A stretch of 64,000 bases of DNA from Melampsora larici-populina 98AG31. Lineage: Eukaryota; Basidiomycota; Pucciniomycetes; Pucciniales; Melampsoraceae. Made by a program: the position numbers and the translations under genes. Every line of letters starts with the position of its first letter. The first letter of the stretch is position 1. Positions 1 to 11,002 of this stretch are shown in pieces. The notes under the pieces were generated by a model that ran no database searches, was not told the origin of the DNA, and saw only the letters and a program-made list of their open reading frames with translations. The stretch lies in the NCBI RefSeq assembly GCF_000204055.1, contig NW_006768784.1, positions 184,648-248,647 on the forward strand, read 5' to 3'.

Positions 1-597
1 TCGCAAGTGCCACCGGTCGCAGCTGGCAAATTTGTCTCCACACAACCTAGCTCGGCTATGCCGGGATTTTCATCCGCAGCGGTTTATACATCACATGAAT
101 CGCAGGCTGGAGCTACTTCCAATAACACCAAACAATTTGTTCCTGTTCTGAAAGCATATGGCTTCAACAGGCCAGGTTCACAGGCTCCTCCAGCGCCAAA
201 AAGTGGTACTTTGGGGGTTTTATCCGCCACTACCGCTGGTAGCAAAAATATCTCGGCACCTTTCATTCCACAGATCCCCCGCAAACCACTTGCGCCATTA
301 ACTGAAGCGGTTCAAAATTTACCTGAAACTCGATTGAGCCGCGGGGCCCAGGTTATTCTCGACTTGACTGGTGATAGCTCAAGTGATACGGCAGTAGGTA
401 GCACCAAAGTCTCACTGGCTGGCTTTCAAGCTTCCTCCTCGAGCTTCATGGTCGGTCTCAAACATACCCTCCCACAAGATTCGAACTCGGCTGTCGTAAA
501 CAAAAAGCAGAAGAAGCCGCCTGTGAAGAAAGTTGCCGGGGGGTCAACGAGTCAAAAGAAGCCAACCAAGAAAGGGAAAGGGAAGTCAAAAGCATAA
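1..597 (+). CDS. 3' end of a basic, serine/proline-rich protein (partial)
   Basis: The frame is open from the first base of the window and ends at a TAA at 595-597, so this is the C-terminal ~198 residues of a gene that begins upstream. The visible part is low in hydrophobic residues, rich in Ser, Pro and Ala, and ends in a strongly basic tail (repeated KK, QKK and KGKGK runs) that looks like a nuclear or nucleolar localisation or nucleic-acid binding tail. A short acidic/hydrophobic stretch around residues 115-125 (VILDLTGDSS) resembles a SUMO-interacting type motif, which would fit a nuclear protein; this is inference. No catalytic domain is visible, so the family cannot be named from this fragment. 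Confidence 0.6.
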   Translation, partial: SQVPPVAAGKFVSTQPSSAMPGFSSAAVYTSHESQAGATSNNTKQFVPVLKAYGFNRPGSQAPPAPKSGTLGVLSATTAGSKNISAPFIPQIPRKPLAPLTEAVQNLPETRLSRGAQVILDLTGDSSSDTAVGSTKVSLAGFQASSSSFMVGLKHTLPQDSNSAVVNKKQKKPPVKKVAGGSTSQKKPTKKGKGKSKA

Positions 598-1486
598 ACC
601 AAGATATCAGACATGATTTTACTTGTGATAAATTTGTAAACTACATTTGTAATTTCTTTACGGATCTTTCAACCTCTGAGAAACGATATCGTACAATTGT
701 TTCATCCTATGCTTGTAACATCCCAACTGCTATTCTTGATCACACGCCACTCTTTCTGTCGGTATTAAAGGATCCGCTGTAAATAGTTAGTCTTGCTTGG
801 CAAAGTATACATATGTTATTTCCAGAGTACAAAATGAGGACTATCGGCCTCTAGACCAGCACGTACGAATATATCTGACAACAAAAGCAATCTTGTCAAG
901 ACTCGGACAAACGAAAGTTTTCCTAATCATCTTGTCGCCCTCGAAGATTTACTCGAACACCAGCTTCGACTTTCGCACATTTTCAGCCACCAGTCATTAT
1001 TGATGGGGAATGGACCAGTTGGTAAGAACTTTATCAAAAGGTTCAAGAATCAGATTCAAAGGTCATGCGCCGACATTTATGGCATACAAAGCTCTTTTCT
1101 GTCAATTTTCAGGGAAATTGTCAGATGTTCGTGATCAAGCACAAGCAGCCTGTCTTTAAAAGTCCATTTTTCCTCAGATCTTCATCATTCAGATAAAGGC
1201 GACCTCATCATCATGAGCAAATGCAATTCTTCTTGAGATCAGCAAGTCAACAACCTCCGTTGAACCTATCTTCTCATTTCACTATAAGTCAAAAGCATGA
1301 AGCTGTATACCAACAGCCGCCAAATGTTCGAATCTCTTGCGCTGATCACCAATGTATTATCCCTGTTAAGTGATATAAACCGTGGAAGTTTTCTTTCCTG
1401 AGTAATATAACCCTCACAAACGCACCAAACAGCATTGCCATTCACCTACTTTATCATTTCATCTATCTTCGAAGCTCTCGCTCAAC
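598..1486. other. intergenic, nothing recognised
   Basis: AT-rich sequence with only short open frames, none with a convincing start, splice signals or recognisable domain. The last ~60 bases before 1487 are pyrimidine-rich, as is common upstream of start codons in these fungi. Confidence 0.4.
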
Positions 1487-1894
1487 ATGACTATGCAACC
1501 AAAAGATATCAACACTCGTGGAGCTCACTGTGATACCAAGAATGCAGTCCAGCTGTCCGCAGACGAGCCAGTTACCCTTAGCTCAACTGACTACAAGCCT
1601 CCAGGATCCACGAGGGTAAACACCCGCAATTTACAAACGCCTGAGGCGTGTGAAACCATTTCAAAGTACTCTTTACCTCCTTTCCCTTTCGCAAGGCAAC
1701 CTCAGCTACCGCCAGCCCGTTCAAAGCCGGTACCCAAGTCTAAGATTCCAATCATGACACAAGCTGGGATTTTTTGTCCTAAGCCTCGTGACGGCTCAGT
1801 TCGCAGGCGACTCCGTTTACTGAACCAGCGATCTTATCATACAGACCATGATCCTTTACTTACGCAGACTGATGCGACCAGTAGATCAAAGTAG
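1487..1894 (+). CDS. hypothetical intronless protein, 135 aa
   Basis: A single-exon frame with a true ATG at 1487, preceded by a CT-rich leader ending in CTCAAC, and a TAG stop at 1892-1894. The product is hydrophilic, Pro/Thr/Arg-rich (for example the PPFPF and LPPARSKP stretches), with no signal peptide, membrane segment or known domain. Base composition is slightly more GC-rich than the flanks. It could be a real small gene or chance open sequence; I do not recognise it. Confidence 0.35.
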   Translation: MTMQPKDINTRGAHCDTKNAVQLSADEPVTLSSTDYKPPGSTRVNTRNLQTPEACETISKYSLPPFPFARQPQLPPARSKPVPKSKIPIMTQAGIFCPKPRDGSVRRRLRLLNQRSYHTDHDPLLTQTDATSRSK

Positions 1895-2879
1895 CTTCCT
1901 TAAATTCAACAATCAAAATATTTGAGCCCTGCGGTTTTGTGCATAATTTTGACTAAAAACTACTATACCCTTGTTTGTAAGACCCACGTGATGACTGCGC
2001 TCAAGAAATGACATTTCATAATTAGTGGAACTAGATGAAACACACGTGTGAGGAACTTGATGTCTATTTTACCTCCAGGTTGAGGGATAGTGAAGTTGTA
2101 TGAGTCCACTAAATCAATGTCATATTCCAAGCGTTTGTCAGTACCAACAGTGCTGATTGATTCGGATACATTCAGCTATTGGTGCGAGCCGATTTTGCCG
2201 ACCTAGCATGACGCTGAGACATGGGCAATATTGCATCCGCAATCTTCCCTTTGTGCGTCTGCGTCTTCGTTTCCAGCAATCATTTGTTCTCCCAGCCACC
2301 CAAAACTTACCGGAATGGCTTTAGACCAGGTCAATGAGAACCAACGTTTGGTTTTTGCACAGAGCATACCGATCACAATCATCCGCTTTTTCAGAAACAC
2401 CTTTCTCCTTGCGTGATCAATGAGTTACTTGACTGTAAATGATGAATTGGTGATATGAGGATCAAAATGTTCATTTTAATTACATTTCTGTCCAAAAGTC
2501 AAGTGTTCGTGATGGTATTGGAGAAGATGCGAGAGAATGGGAATGGTCTAAAGTATCTTGTTTGATAGCTCGTCAATGATCATATCAGTACCTGCTGGAC
2601 GTCGGCAAAATGTTCAGAGTGGGAACACGAGAACACGACAAGCTTCATCCTGCTTCATTCGTCAAGAATTTGAAGATCTCGAAGTTGAAGAAGAAACTCA
2701 GCAATCAAAATGATATTCCAATTGAATCTATTCACTGAGTCAAGTGGCTCAAGCACCCCGAAGGATACGCAAAAGACCCATGGCACTATAGTTCTCAATT
2801 TGTTTGATAAGCATTCAGCTCACAATGTTGAAAAAGGAGGTTTGTATGCTGACTGTGATAGAGTTAAAAGTAAACAGTA

Positions 2880-3110
2880 TGTTTAGGGTCCAACAGTGTG
2901 TTTAACTTTCAATTGTTTAGACTTGTATCATACCCATACTACTTGCAATGACTATGCTTATTGCACAAAATGTGGTGACCCACATAACTACAAAGACTGT
3001 CCCAATAATGACTCCACACGAGTTTGTACTAGATGCTTCCACTTTGACTGTCAAAGACAAACAGAAAAGATTCACCATTTTTCTCCCAAATATACTCACT
3101 CTCCAAAAGG
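2880..3110 (+). pseudogene. remnant of a non-LTR retrotransposon gag (CCHC knuckle)
   Basis: The plus-strand frame over this stretch encodes a zinc-knuckle-like run, CTKCGDPHNYKDC, i.e. C-x2-C-x3-H-x4-C, followed ~11 residues later by a second CTRC pair. Paired knuckles of this spacing occur in the gag-like ORF1 of LINE elements (Tad1/Jockey-like groups). There is no long flanking frame, no reverse transcriptase and no proper start, so this is at most a short decayed fragment. A small host zinc-knuckle protein cannot be excluded. Confidence 0.3.
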
Positions 3111-3450
3111 TTTAGGTTGTGCCCTCCAAGGTATGATGTTTACAATCACTCCCTCAAACACTATCAGAAATGACTCATTGTAATGTCAGAAATTCCACAT
3201 CCAACAGCTCAATGATCCCACAAATTCTAAACTTCAATTTTGAACATCTTGTTGGTGATTGAGGCACCCAACAAGCGCTACGTGGGACTTGGTTTTCCGA
3301 GGTCTTTCAGCATGCCAATGACAAGAGTGTTATCATGTATCACCTGCGACTTTATTATATACTCCCTGTCTGCAACGGAGAAATTGGAAACAAGAAACAA
3401 GTTATATACAAGATCTGCGAGATTCGACTCAAACCCTCGACCATAAAACC

Positions 3451-4660
3451 TCAAAGCTCTACGAAAGCTTTGGTTTTAAACTTCTTGCCTACTCTATCAG
3501 CAGCCCTGAAAGCAAACTGGTTTCCAAAGATTTCTAACACCAATTTTTGTATCTGACTTGCGGTTCCTTTAATCTCTAGTTCAATTTGGAACACGGTATG
3601 TCGCTTGGGAACGCCTAAACGCAAACCAAACCACGTAAGAATAAAAATAGATCAGATGAAGGCAGTTTTCAAGAATAAGCTTAAAAATGAACATGCATTT
3701 GACTACATGGGACGAATCTATCAATTTGAATGTCTCTTGAGTCTCTTGTACTACTATCCCTTGCAGGCCCACCAAGGAGGGATTTTTTGCCCTCGAAACT
3801 AGAAAAAAAACACGTATAAGGTCGGTTTCCCTTTGCAAGTCTCTCCTGTGAGCCTAGAGAAACAGACCAGTAAGGATGGCACCGTGATAATCCGATTTCA
3901 ATAGCTTAGATTGAATGGATACCATTGGGGGCAGTGTTTTGATTTCGGATACAGATCGTTCTTTGAAGCTAGCATCGGAAGGGGTCAAACCAGAAAGAAC
4001 GAAGTCGATGCCTAAAAGTTCTGACATATATCCCAACCAGAGATTATGAAGGGGAACAAAGGCTTCATATCTGTAAAGACAGAACTCGAGCCGCGTGTAT
4101 CAGCGATAGAATCTTGAATGGTATGTTAGTATCACAGATCTAACCTCCATCCTTTTTGTTCGAGCTTAATCAATCGCTCGAGATGTAGATATCTTTGCCG
4201 TCTTGAATCAGACTTGGGATTTTCGGGCACGCTTTCTTTCGTTTCGGGTCTACCCTGAATCAACACAAGATCAAAATTAACGATGGTTTTTTAGAAATTC
4301 TGGTCATTGAGACGCTTGTGTATGAAGACGGATCAAAAGATACTGACTTTGGAGGTGAGCGATGCAGTGCGATATGACGCCGGAACACTTTCGTCTCTAG
4401 ATTTTTATCAAGCTGATTGATCGCCCTTTCTGGTAGAATTGAACAAATGATTTCTTTTGTGCTTTTGCCGATGACCAAACCCTGTTCCTCATCTCTCTTA
4501 CGCTGTCAAAATAAGATAAAGATTGATATCATGAGCACATTTTGAGTGATAGCAAATTACGATGTCATTGATCGACTGGCACCTTTTTCTTCAGGAGTTT
4601 GGCTTCGCTATAGATGTTTTGCGTCGAAAGCTGGTCTGTCATTCCACCTGTCATTGTCAT
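3451..4660 (-). CDS. POP4: ribonuclease P/MRP protein subunit POP4 (Rpp29), 281 aa, six exons
   Basis: Subunit of the RNase P and RNase MRP ribonucleoproteins that process pre-tRNA and pre-rRNA in the nucleus and nucleolus. Exons on the minus strand: 4660-4583, 4502-4314, 4254-4145, 4070-3868, 3798-3697, 3614-3451; all phases join and the sum is 846 nt. The N-terminus is basic and variable. Exon 4 gives the FVPLHNLWLGYMSELL helix and the KLLKSDYHGA strand; exon 5 gives NPSLVGLQGIVVQET; exon 6 ends with FGNQFAFRAADRVGKKFK. These match the Sm-like barrel of human POP4 in order and spacing. The 4660 ATG is the first of three in-frame ATGs; the one at 4642 is an alternative. The exon 5-6 join needs a GC-AG intron (3696-3615) to keep the family alignment ungapped. 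Confidence 0.85.
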
Positions 4661-4800
4661 TCGAGTGAGTAGTCGGCTGGAGTGGGTTCATTTGCCAACA
4701 AGTTGTAGAAATATTGAAAGGTCCAACTTTCAAGGAGGTAGCTGGGTCTTATGTGTTTAAATCTTAAGGGTTTTGTCAAGAAGACATAATACAGATATCA

Positions 4801-5265
4801 TACACACCATGACACCGCGGGAATCATCAAGTGTGAAACCCGGTTGAGCAAAGTCGCGGTGTCCGGGTCCGCGACTTTCTTCAATTGCGGATCTCGTTCG
4901 CCATAGGTTTGCTATAGGTTTGCTAGCTTGCATCGAGCTGCCCTCGAGTTGTCCGCCTGAGCTGCAGTACATGTTATGCATGTTTTTCCTTTCAATATCC
5001 TCAGACCACTCAAGATCATGTATGAGTCATGAGCTTTATCATGTATATGTTCCAAGAGTCTAGACATATGGTACCTCCATTAGTCCATACTACAGCCTGA
5101 GTGGATGACTATGTAGAGGGCAGCTCAAGACAAGCTTGCAAACCTATGGCAAACCCATGGCAAACAAGATCTGTGATTGAAGGAAGTCGCGGACCCGGAC
5201 ACTGCAACTTTGCTCAATCTGGTTTCACACTTAATGATTCCTGTGGTGTGACCAGCACCCCGATT
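4801..5265. repeat. large imperfect foldback (inverted repeat with ~165-bp spacer)
   Basis: The left arm, about 4801-4945, recurs inverted at about 5113-5265. Matching blocks include AAGTCGCGG around 4852 versus 5188, the GTGTGAAACC region at 4830 versus GGTTTCACAC at 5221, and the CATAGGTTTGC/GCAAACCTATGG pair. Arms are roughly 80% alike by eye. The apparent 135-aa plus-strand frame at 5101-5508 lies over the right arm and is not taken as a gene. No target duplication was found. Confidence 0.6.
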
Positions 5266-6088
5266 AGACCAAACAGTGGAATAGCTCGGAGTGTATTCCA
5301 AGCTATTTGCTCCAAACATAGAACCTTACAAAAGGACCCTGGAATACACCCACGGAGGGTACTGACGGAGCATGATTTTCAGTTTTTTGCCTCTACACTA
5401 CGCATCAGTACCTCTATGAAGCTGCAGAGCACTTCACAAGATGTGTATGGAGTAGGGCTATCAGATGAGACCAGACAGAGCCCGGTATCATGTCTCACGG
5501 TGGCGTAAATTGCAATGGCACAATTTTTTTTTTGACCTCCAAGGCCAAAAACCAACCCTCAATTTTTGGCCCTTTTTTGGGTGTTACATTGATATATCTT
5601 AGGTAATCTTGGTGCTACCAGGCTGTGAGCTAGTGCATTTGAAAGCCTTTCTTCTTGTGCATCTTTTGCGCTCCTTTAGGTCTTGATAACATGTAGTTTA
5701 GCATCGAAAAACTACGTCAACAAAAGGTTGGTTTTTTTGTAAGTACCCTTTGTGGGTGTATTCCAGGGTCCTCTTACATACCACAAAGCCTTTTTCTGAT
5801 AGATGACACACAGCTGTTTCAACAAAGATTGATTTTCTTTGAGAATCTTACCAATGTGCAAAACCTGGGTTTTGTCTCTCACTTCATTTTGTCTCTCCGC
5901 TAATTGGAAGAATACAGAAAAGAATAAGCCTGTAAATCGAGTTTTGTCTCTGGTTTTACCCGCTGCGGAGACAATTTTCTCCAAAGAGAGTTGTCAACCT
6001 TTCTTGAAACAGCTGTACCTTCTTCTGGCTTGTTAAGATCCTACTCAGTAACACAGGAGAGATATTATATATCAATTGTAGTGATAAA
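5266..6088. other. intergenic, nothing recognised
   Basis: No frame here has a recognisable domain or splice pattern. A poly-T run occurs near 5523. Confidence 0.35.
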
Positions 6089-6095
6089 TGTGTAC

Positions 6096-9000
6096 CAACT
6101 CTGGCTCGCAGCGCTGCTGGCCGTAGATCCAGCAGCGCAACAAAATCTCAGTACGCTTGACCTTGGTAGCTCTAAGGTCAGCTTTAAGGATCACCCTAGG
6201 CACCCAAAAAGCCAAAAACACAGCTTTGGTTGTGCTGCGCTTCACAGCGCTGCAGGCAAAAAAAAACGCTTTTTTTCAAAAAAAAAATAAAAAAAAATTG
6301 TTGTGAAAAGAGACATGAAGGCCAGTAGAGAAAGAGAAAACAAAGTATTGATTCTAAATGAGCGTAAAGACAAGGACAAAAGAGAAACAAAACCAAACCC
6401 AAGAACTTGAAAAAAATGAAACAAAATAAATTTTATTGTAAGTAGAGACATTAACTAAGGTGGAGAAAGAGAAAACAACTTAAAGGGTTGTAAAAGAATG
6501 TAAAGAAAAGAAAAAAACAAAAACAGAAAAGAAAAGAACACAATGAGATCTAAAATTGATTATTTCTAGGTTTCTTTTTAAGGGCCTTCTTTCCATACTC
6601 AAGAACTTTTCAACTTCACCAAAATCCCCAGTGAAAGGTATGCCTTCATTGGCCCAAATTTGACCACTAACTGTCATCTCAATCATTCCAGGGGCCATCG
6701 AACCCCGGTCAGCTCCGCACACTCGTCCGGCAATGGAGAAGGATCATTCGGGTGCAGCAGACGCTGCTGGTGTGGCCAGGTAATCCTGAGCCAGTCTTGA
6801 TAAGACTGGGTATTTCCCAGCGTGATTCTGCAGATGATAGCATAGTGTCAGTAAAGAAATCAAACAAAAAAGAGAGAAGTGATAAGCAATCTTACTTTCC
6901 ACCAATCCAACGTGCATTGTGGATTGTTCATGTCCAGAGATACCATTGGGTCAATTCCTTGAAGATATTGCTCGAGTTCGTTAAGCTTGCATGAAGTTAC
7001 TACTTTGTTGTAAAAATTGAGAAAGTTTGATCCAGTACCTTCATCACCTTCATTGGATGAAGTATTGATTGGAAAAGGGGCGCTATACTTGTGAAATTGA
7101 TGATCAGATGAATCTTGTTGTAAAATGAAAGCCGATTCCAATAGCTCTTCAGCTCGGTGGTGGTGGTTAGAACCGTTTCCAAATGCGTGTTCAAAGAACT
7201 TGACTCGTAAGCCAGGGTGAAATACGGCTGCTAAAACTAGTGTATCACACTCTAATGCTTCATCTAAATAAAGTGTTATCTTACTTAACATCACATCCAC
7301 CATTGGGTAGAGTGGATCATTATCGTGCATTTTCTTTACTCCGGTTGCCATTGAATCCTTGAGCTGCATGTATTTGACAAGGACCATGCAGCCGGTGGGT
7401 TTATCACGCTCCATCTCTTGAGTCAAAATTTTATAAGGCTTTTATCAAGGAAAAATCGAAAAAAAAATTAAATCAAAGAAAATGAAAGAAAGTTGAGAGC
7501 CATATGAATGGAATCTTACAGTGAGAATGTCTAAGATATCCCTCATGGCTCGCCAGTCTGCTACTGAAAATATTACCTCCTCGAAATATCCATCTTTCTT
7601 TCCATCTTTTCTTGGACGACACCTCTTTGAATGTACTTCAGTCAGATCTTCTTTCATCACATTATCTATCAGCTAAACAAATTTAAAACAATCACTTAGC
7701 TTTGTAACCTACAGTTATAGAGGGTAGGAAGGATAGTAGAACAAACCTCTCGAGCGTGCCACATCCGCTCCCAACATTCGGCGCAAATACCCCCGAATAC
7801 CCCAGCGGATTCCATGGCCGGACAAAAGAGCTTTGAGTGGGCGTAATTCATCCAATCTACGTCAAGTATTAGCTTGATCACGTTGCCGATTGAAATCAGC
7901 ACGGTGAGCGCTTGAGCGTGTGAGCTTTTTATTAACCGTGTCCATCTGAAAAAAGTATAAATAGAAGATAGATAAAAAGAAGATAAGAATGATTAAACAT
8001 ATAATAAATGAAATGATAGCTTACATCCTTAGTTAACTGCTTCATGTAAGTATCACCTAGAAGGTATGCTTTCTGGCGGTTGCGATAATTTTCGGGCTCA
8101 TCTTCTTGCTCAGTGTCCTCTTTGTCTTGAGCGTCAGCATTAGAATTGGAGTCATTTGTATTACTACTGTGATTGCTTTCTAAGTCTTCATCATCCTCGC
8201 TATCCTGACCACCTCCAGCACAATCTACTTCCTTGCTTTCTTCGACAATAACATCCATGACTTGAACAGAAGGAAACCTACCTAGGCCGCTATGTCGAAT
8301 TCGCAACGGTTTCATTCCCAGAGCATCAAGACCAGCCTTGACAATCAGGCCCATCTTATGGCAGAAACACCAGATGGACATTGACTTGGGTTTCCAAGTC
8401 ATTTGATGGCCTGATCACAGGCCTTCCTTGTGTAGCTGACAATACATTTCTCTGCATAGAGTGAAGTGATTACTTCCCAAATCTGACACATTTGCGAGCA
8501 AGTGTAAATCAATGTTATGTCAGTACAATTAAGAACAGTAAACTTAGAAAAGAAAAACTTAGAGAGAATAAAAGAAAGAATTATTAAGAAAAGAAAACAG
8601 AAAGAGACACTTATCTTTTGATACAGTTTATTCTTCTTCAAGATCGCCACCATTGGCTCAGCAAGTAAAATACCCTTGTGATGCCATGCGACGAGCTTAA
8701 AGTTCAAGTGTCGTACTACATACTTCCACTAATTTGTAACGAATGATACCGAAGCGCCTATGAAGGCGTGAAGATTCCCTTTAACGGTCCATACATCTTG
8801 TATGAGACAAAACCTGCTAGTTAGGTTCTGAAATAGTCAAATATGAAAGTGTCAGCTTCAATCCATTAAACCCATGATATCATTCTTGATGAGATAGATT
8901 GGATTCTACTTACCTTGAGCTCATTATCAATCACCAACGTACAGAGGGATAGATACATCCGTTTTGCCTCATCAGCCACCCACTTTCGACCAAACATCCG

Positions 9001-10995
9001 TGCATCAGGTCGCAGCCAGTAGATAACGGATTTGAGCATTGGGTCCGCAATTTGTTTGAAAGGGAGAGCTTGTGATACCTGCCAAACGGCAAGGCATTGG
9101 TTGAGGGTTTGGTTGGAAAAGGTAGGTGCTGGGTTGATAAACGATTCAAGTCCACCTTGATGATCCTCCTGGCGACACTGAATACGGAGTTCAGAAACAG
9201 TTGGTGGCAGTTTCGCACCTGCCGTAATCGCCTGTTGAAAACGGGGGCAGCCAGCACCAGACTTTCCTGGTGCGTTGCTCCCATCTCAATGAACCTTGAG
9301 ATTGGAGCGTGAGCTCCCGCTGATGCGAACAACCTTACCACAATGCCTCCATGTATATGAGAGGGGTGGTCCGTTGGGTGGCTATAAAAGTATTGAGTTT
9401 GAGTATCAGATGTCAGTATCAGCCATGCTGGAAAAGATTGTACAAGGAGATTGATGGAAAGGTTGAAATTACACACGTCAGGATGTCCAAGGTGGTTAAC
9501 TCCATGTTCGGGTTTGCCATAATAGTTGTATGGGCAGCTGTATTCAGAGTTATTGGGCTGGTTGTGTTTTCTTGTACAGATTTGTTCATTCTCTTCATCT
9601 GAATCCTGTGCCAGGTCTACAGTGGGTGGGGGCAAAGGGTCCTAGGAGGTTTCATCAATGCAAAGCAATTAGTCAGTACAATAGCTTGGGTGAACTAATT
9701 GTGGATGGAATGAGAAAGATATGAATGAAAGTACGTACCCTAATTTCAACCAAATTTTGACTTGTCTGCGCCCTTGGTCGGTGCGGACGAATTGAAGTTG
9801 AGATAGATGCTATCTCAACTTCTGAAACCAAAGCAGAGCGTTCTCGGTTTTGATTTTGGTTTGAGATACCTTGGCCCTAATAAATAAAAGTAAAAGGATA
9901 GAAAAAAAACTGTCAGTTTCATCCATCAAGAAATTAAAAGAATAGAGAAAATGAAAGAAAATGGTTTTATTTACTTGAGCACCCGTTGCAGCTCTTGGTT
10001 GGCGTGGACAATCTGAAGTTTGCGTAGAAGGACTTACCTCAGCTTCTGAAAACAAGGCTGAGCGTTCTCAGTGTTGGTTCTGGCTTGAAGTACCTTTTCC
10101 CTCAGTTATAAAAGATAAAAGCAAAGAAAGAGTAGCAGATGGATAGTTTGAACTAATCAGATTCATGTATTCAAAGTTTGATAAGAAAGGAAGTGACTTA
10201 CTTGGAACATAGAAACAAAGGCACAAGCCGGTCCACCGATGTCCATCCCTCCAGGCAATGACGCCGAGCGCTCATGACGTCGATGAACATGCTCATCTCT
10301 AACGTCCCTACCTAACCCCAAGTCGAAAAGGCCACGGCGAGAGTCGGAAGACGGTACAATCATCCCAGGTTCCCGTCTTGCTGGGGTGACTACACGAGAT
10401 GAGCGGCGAGGTTGGGTGGTTGTGACATTATCGGTCTCATAGCCCAATGACAAGAAAGAAGTTAAGGTGGGTTGCTTGGTACACATGATATGATCAAATA
10501 AAGGAATTTGAGTAGGTGGTATAGTTTGATGGATGTGATCGGATTAAATAGTGATTGAGGAAGGGGTGTAGAAGATCAACAATTAAAGTCAAGTTTGATG
10601 AAAGTGAAAGATAAAATAAAAAAGTGCTTACCTTTATATGATAAAGCACTTGCTTTGTCCACGTTTGAAAAAGATGGATGGCTTTGAGGTGAAATAATTT
10701 GAGATCCTGCCACATGGAAACTAGGTGTCGATTGAACTCTTGTCAAATCAATAATATAATTAGCTGCTTTTATGGCTGAAATTTGTGGTATTTGTGGTGA
10801 ATGATGGAGTGTTTGAGGTTGGTAGGGCTCTGGCTGATGGTCAGAGCGTGAAACTGGTGGCTGAGTTGGTCACCAAAAAGTGCAGCGCCCGAGTTTTGGG
10901 TGGCCCGGATGGTAGCTGAGAGCACATTGACGCGGGGCCGTGCTGCCCGGCCAACAGAACGGCTACGCCCGGCGCTGTGCTGCGAGCCAGAGCTG
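6096..10995 (-). mobile_element. hAT DNA transposon, copy 1 (4,900 bp)
   Basis: The left end begins CAACTCTGGCTCGCAGC at 6096 and the right end, read inverted from 10995, begins CAGCTCTGGCTCGCAGC: 16 of 17 bases match. The element is flanked by a perfect 7-bp direct repeat, TGTGTAC, at 6089-6095 and 10996-11002. Just inside the left end lies a perfect 10-bp-arm hairpin (6111-6138), and GCGCTG/CAGCGC motifs recur near both ends, as expected of subterminal transposase-binding repeats. The interior encodes a decayed hAT transposase on the minus strand. hAT elements normally make 8-bp duplications, so 7 bp is notable. Confidence 0.8.
6580..10486 (-). pseudogene. hAT transposase of copy 1, interrupted
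   Basis: Minus-strand pieces run in transposase order: N-terminal exon from 10486 with the PSSDSRRGLFDL motif; KLVAWHHKGILLAEP near 8690; KMGLIVKAGLDALGM near 8350 followed by an acidic loop; KPTGCMVLVKYMQL near 7400; and LVLAAVFHPGLRVKFFEHAF near 7220. The C-terminal dimerisation domain (YPVLSRLAQDYLATP) is at about 6810-6600. Each block has a counterpart in the plus-strand copy. In the dimerisation motif that should read ERSFS the Arg codon is TGA (6744-6746), a likely CGA-to-TGA change. Introns separate the pieces. The protein would cut and paste the element if intact; this copy is probably inactive. Confidence 0.75.
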
Positions 10996-11002
10996 TGTGT
11001 AC

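Noticed and set aside
5101..5508. 135-aa plus-strand ORF
   Set aside because: Lies on the right arm of the foldback and beyond; the translation has no domain and parallels the other arm.
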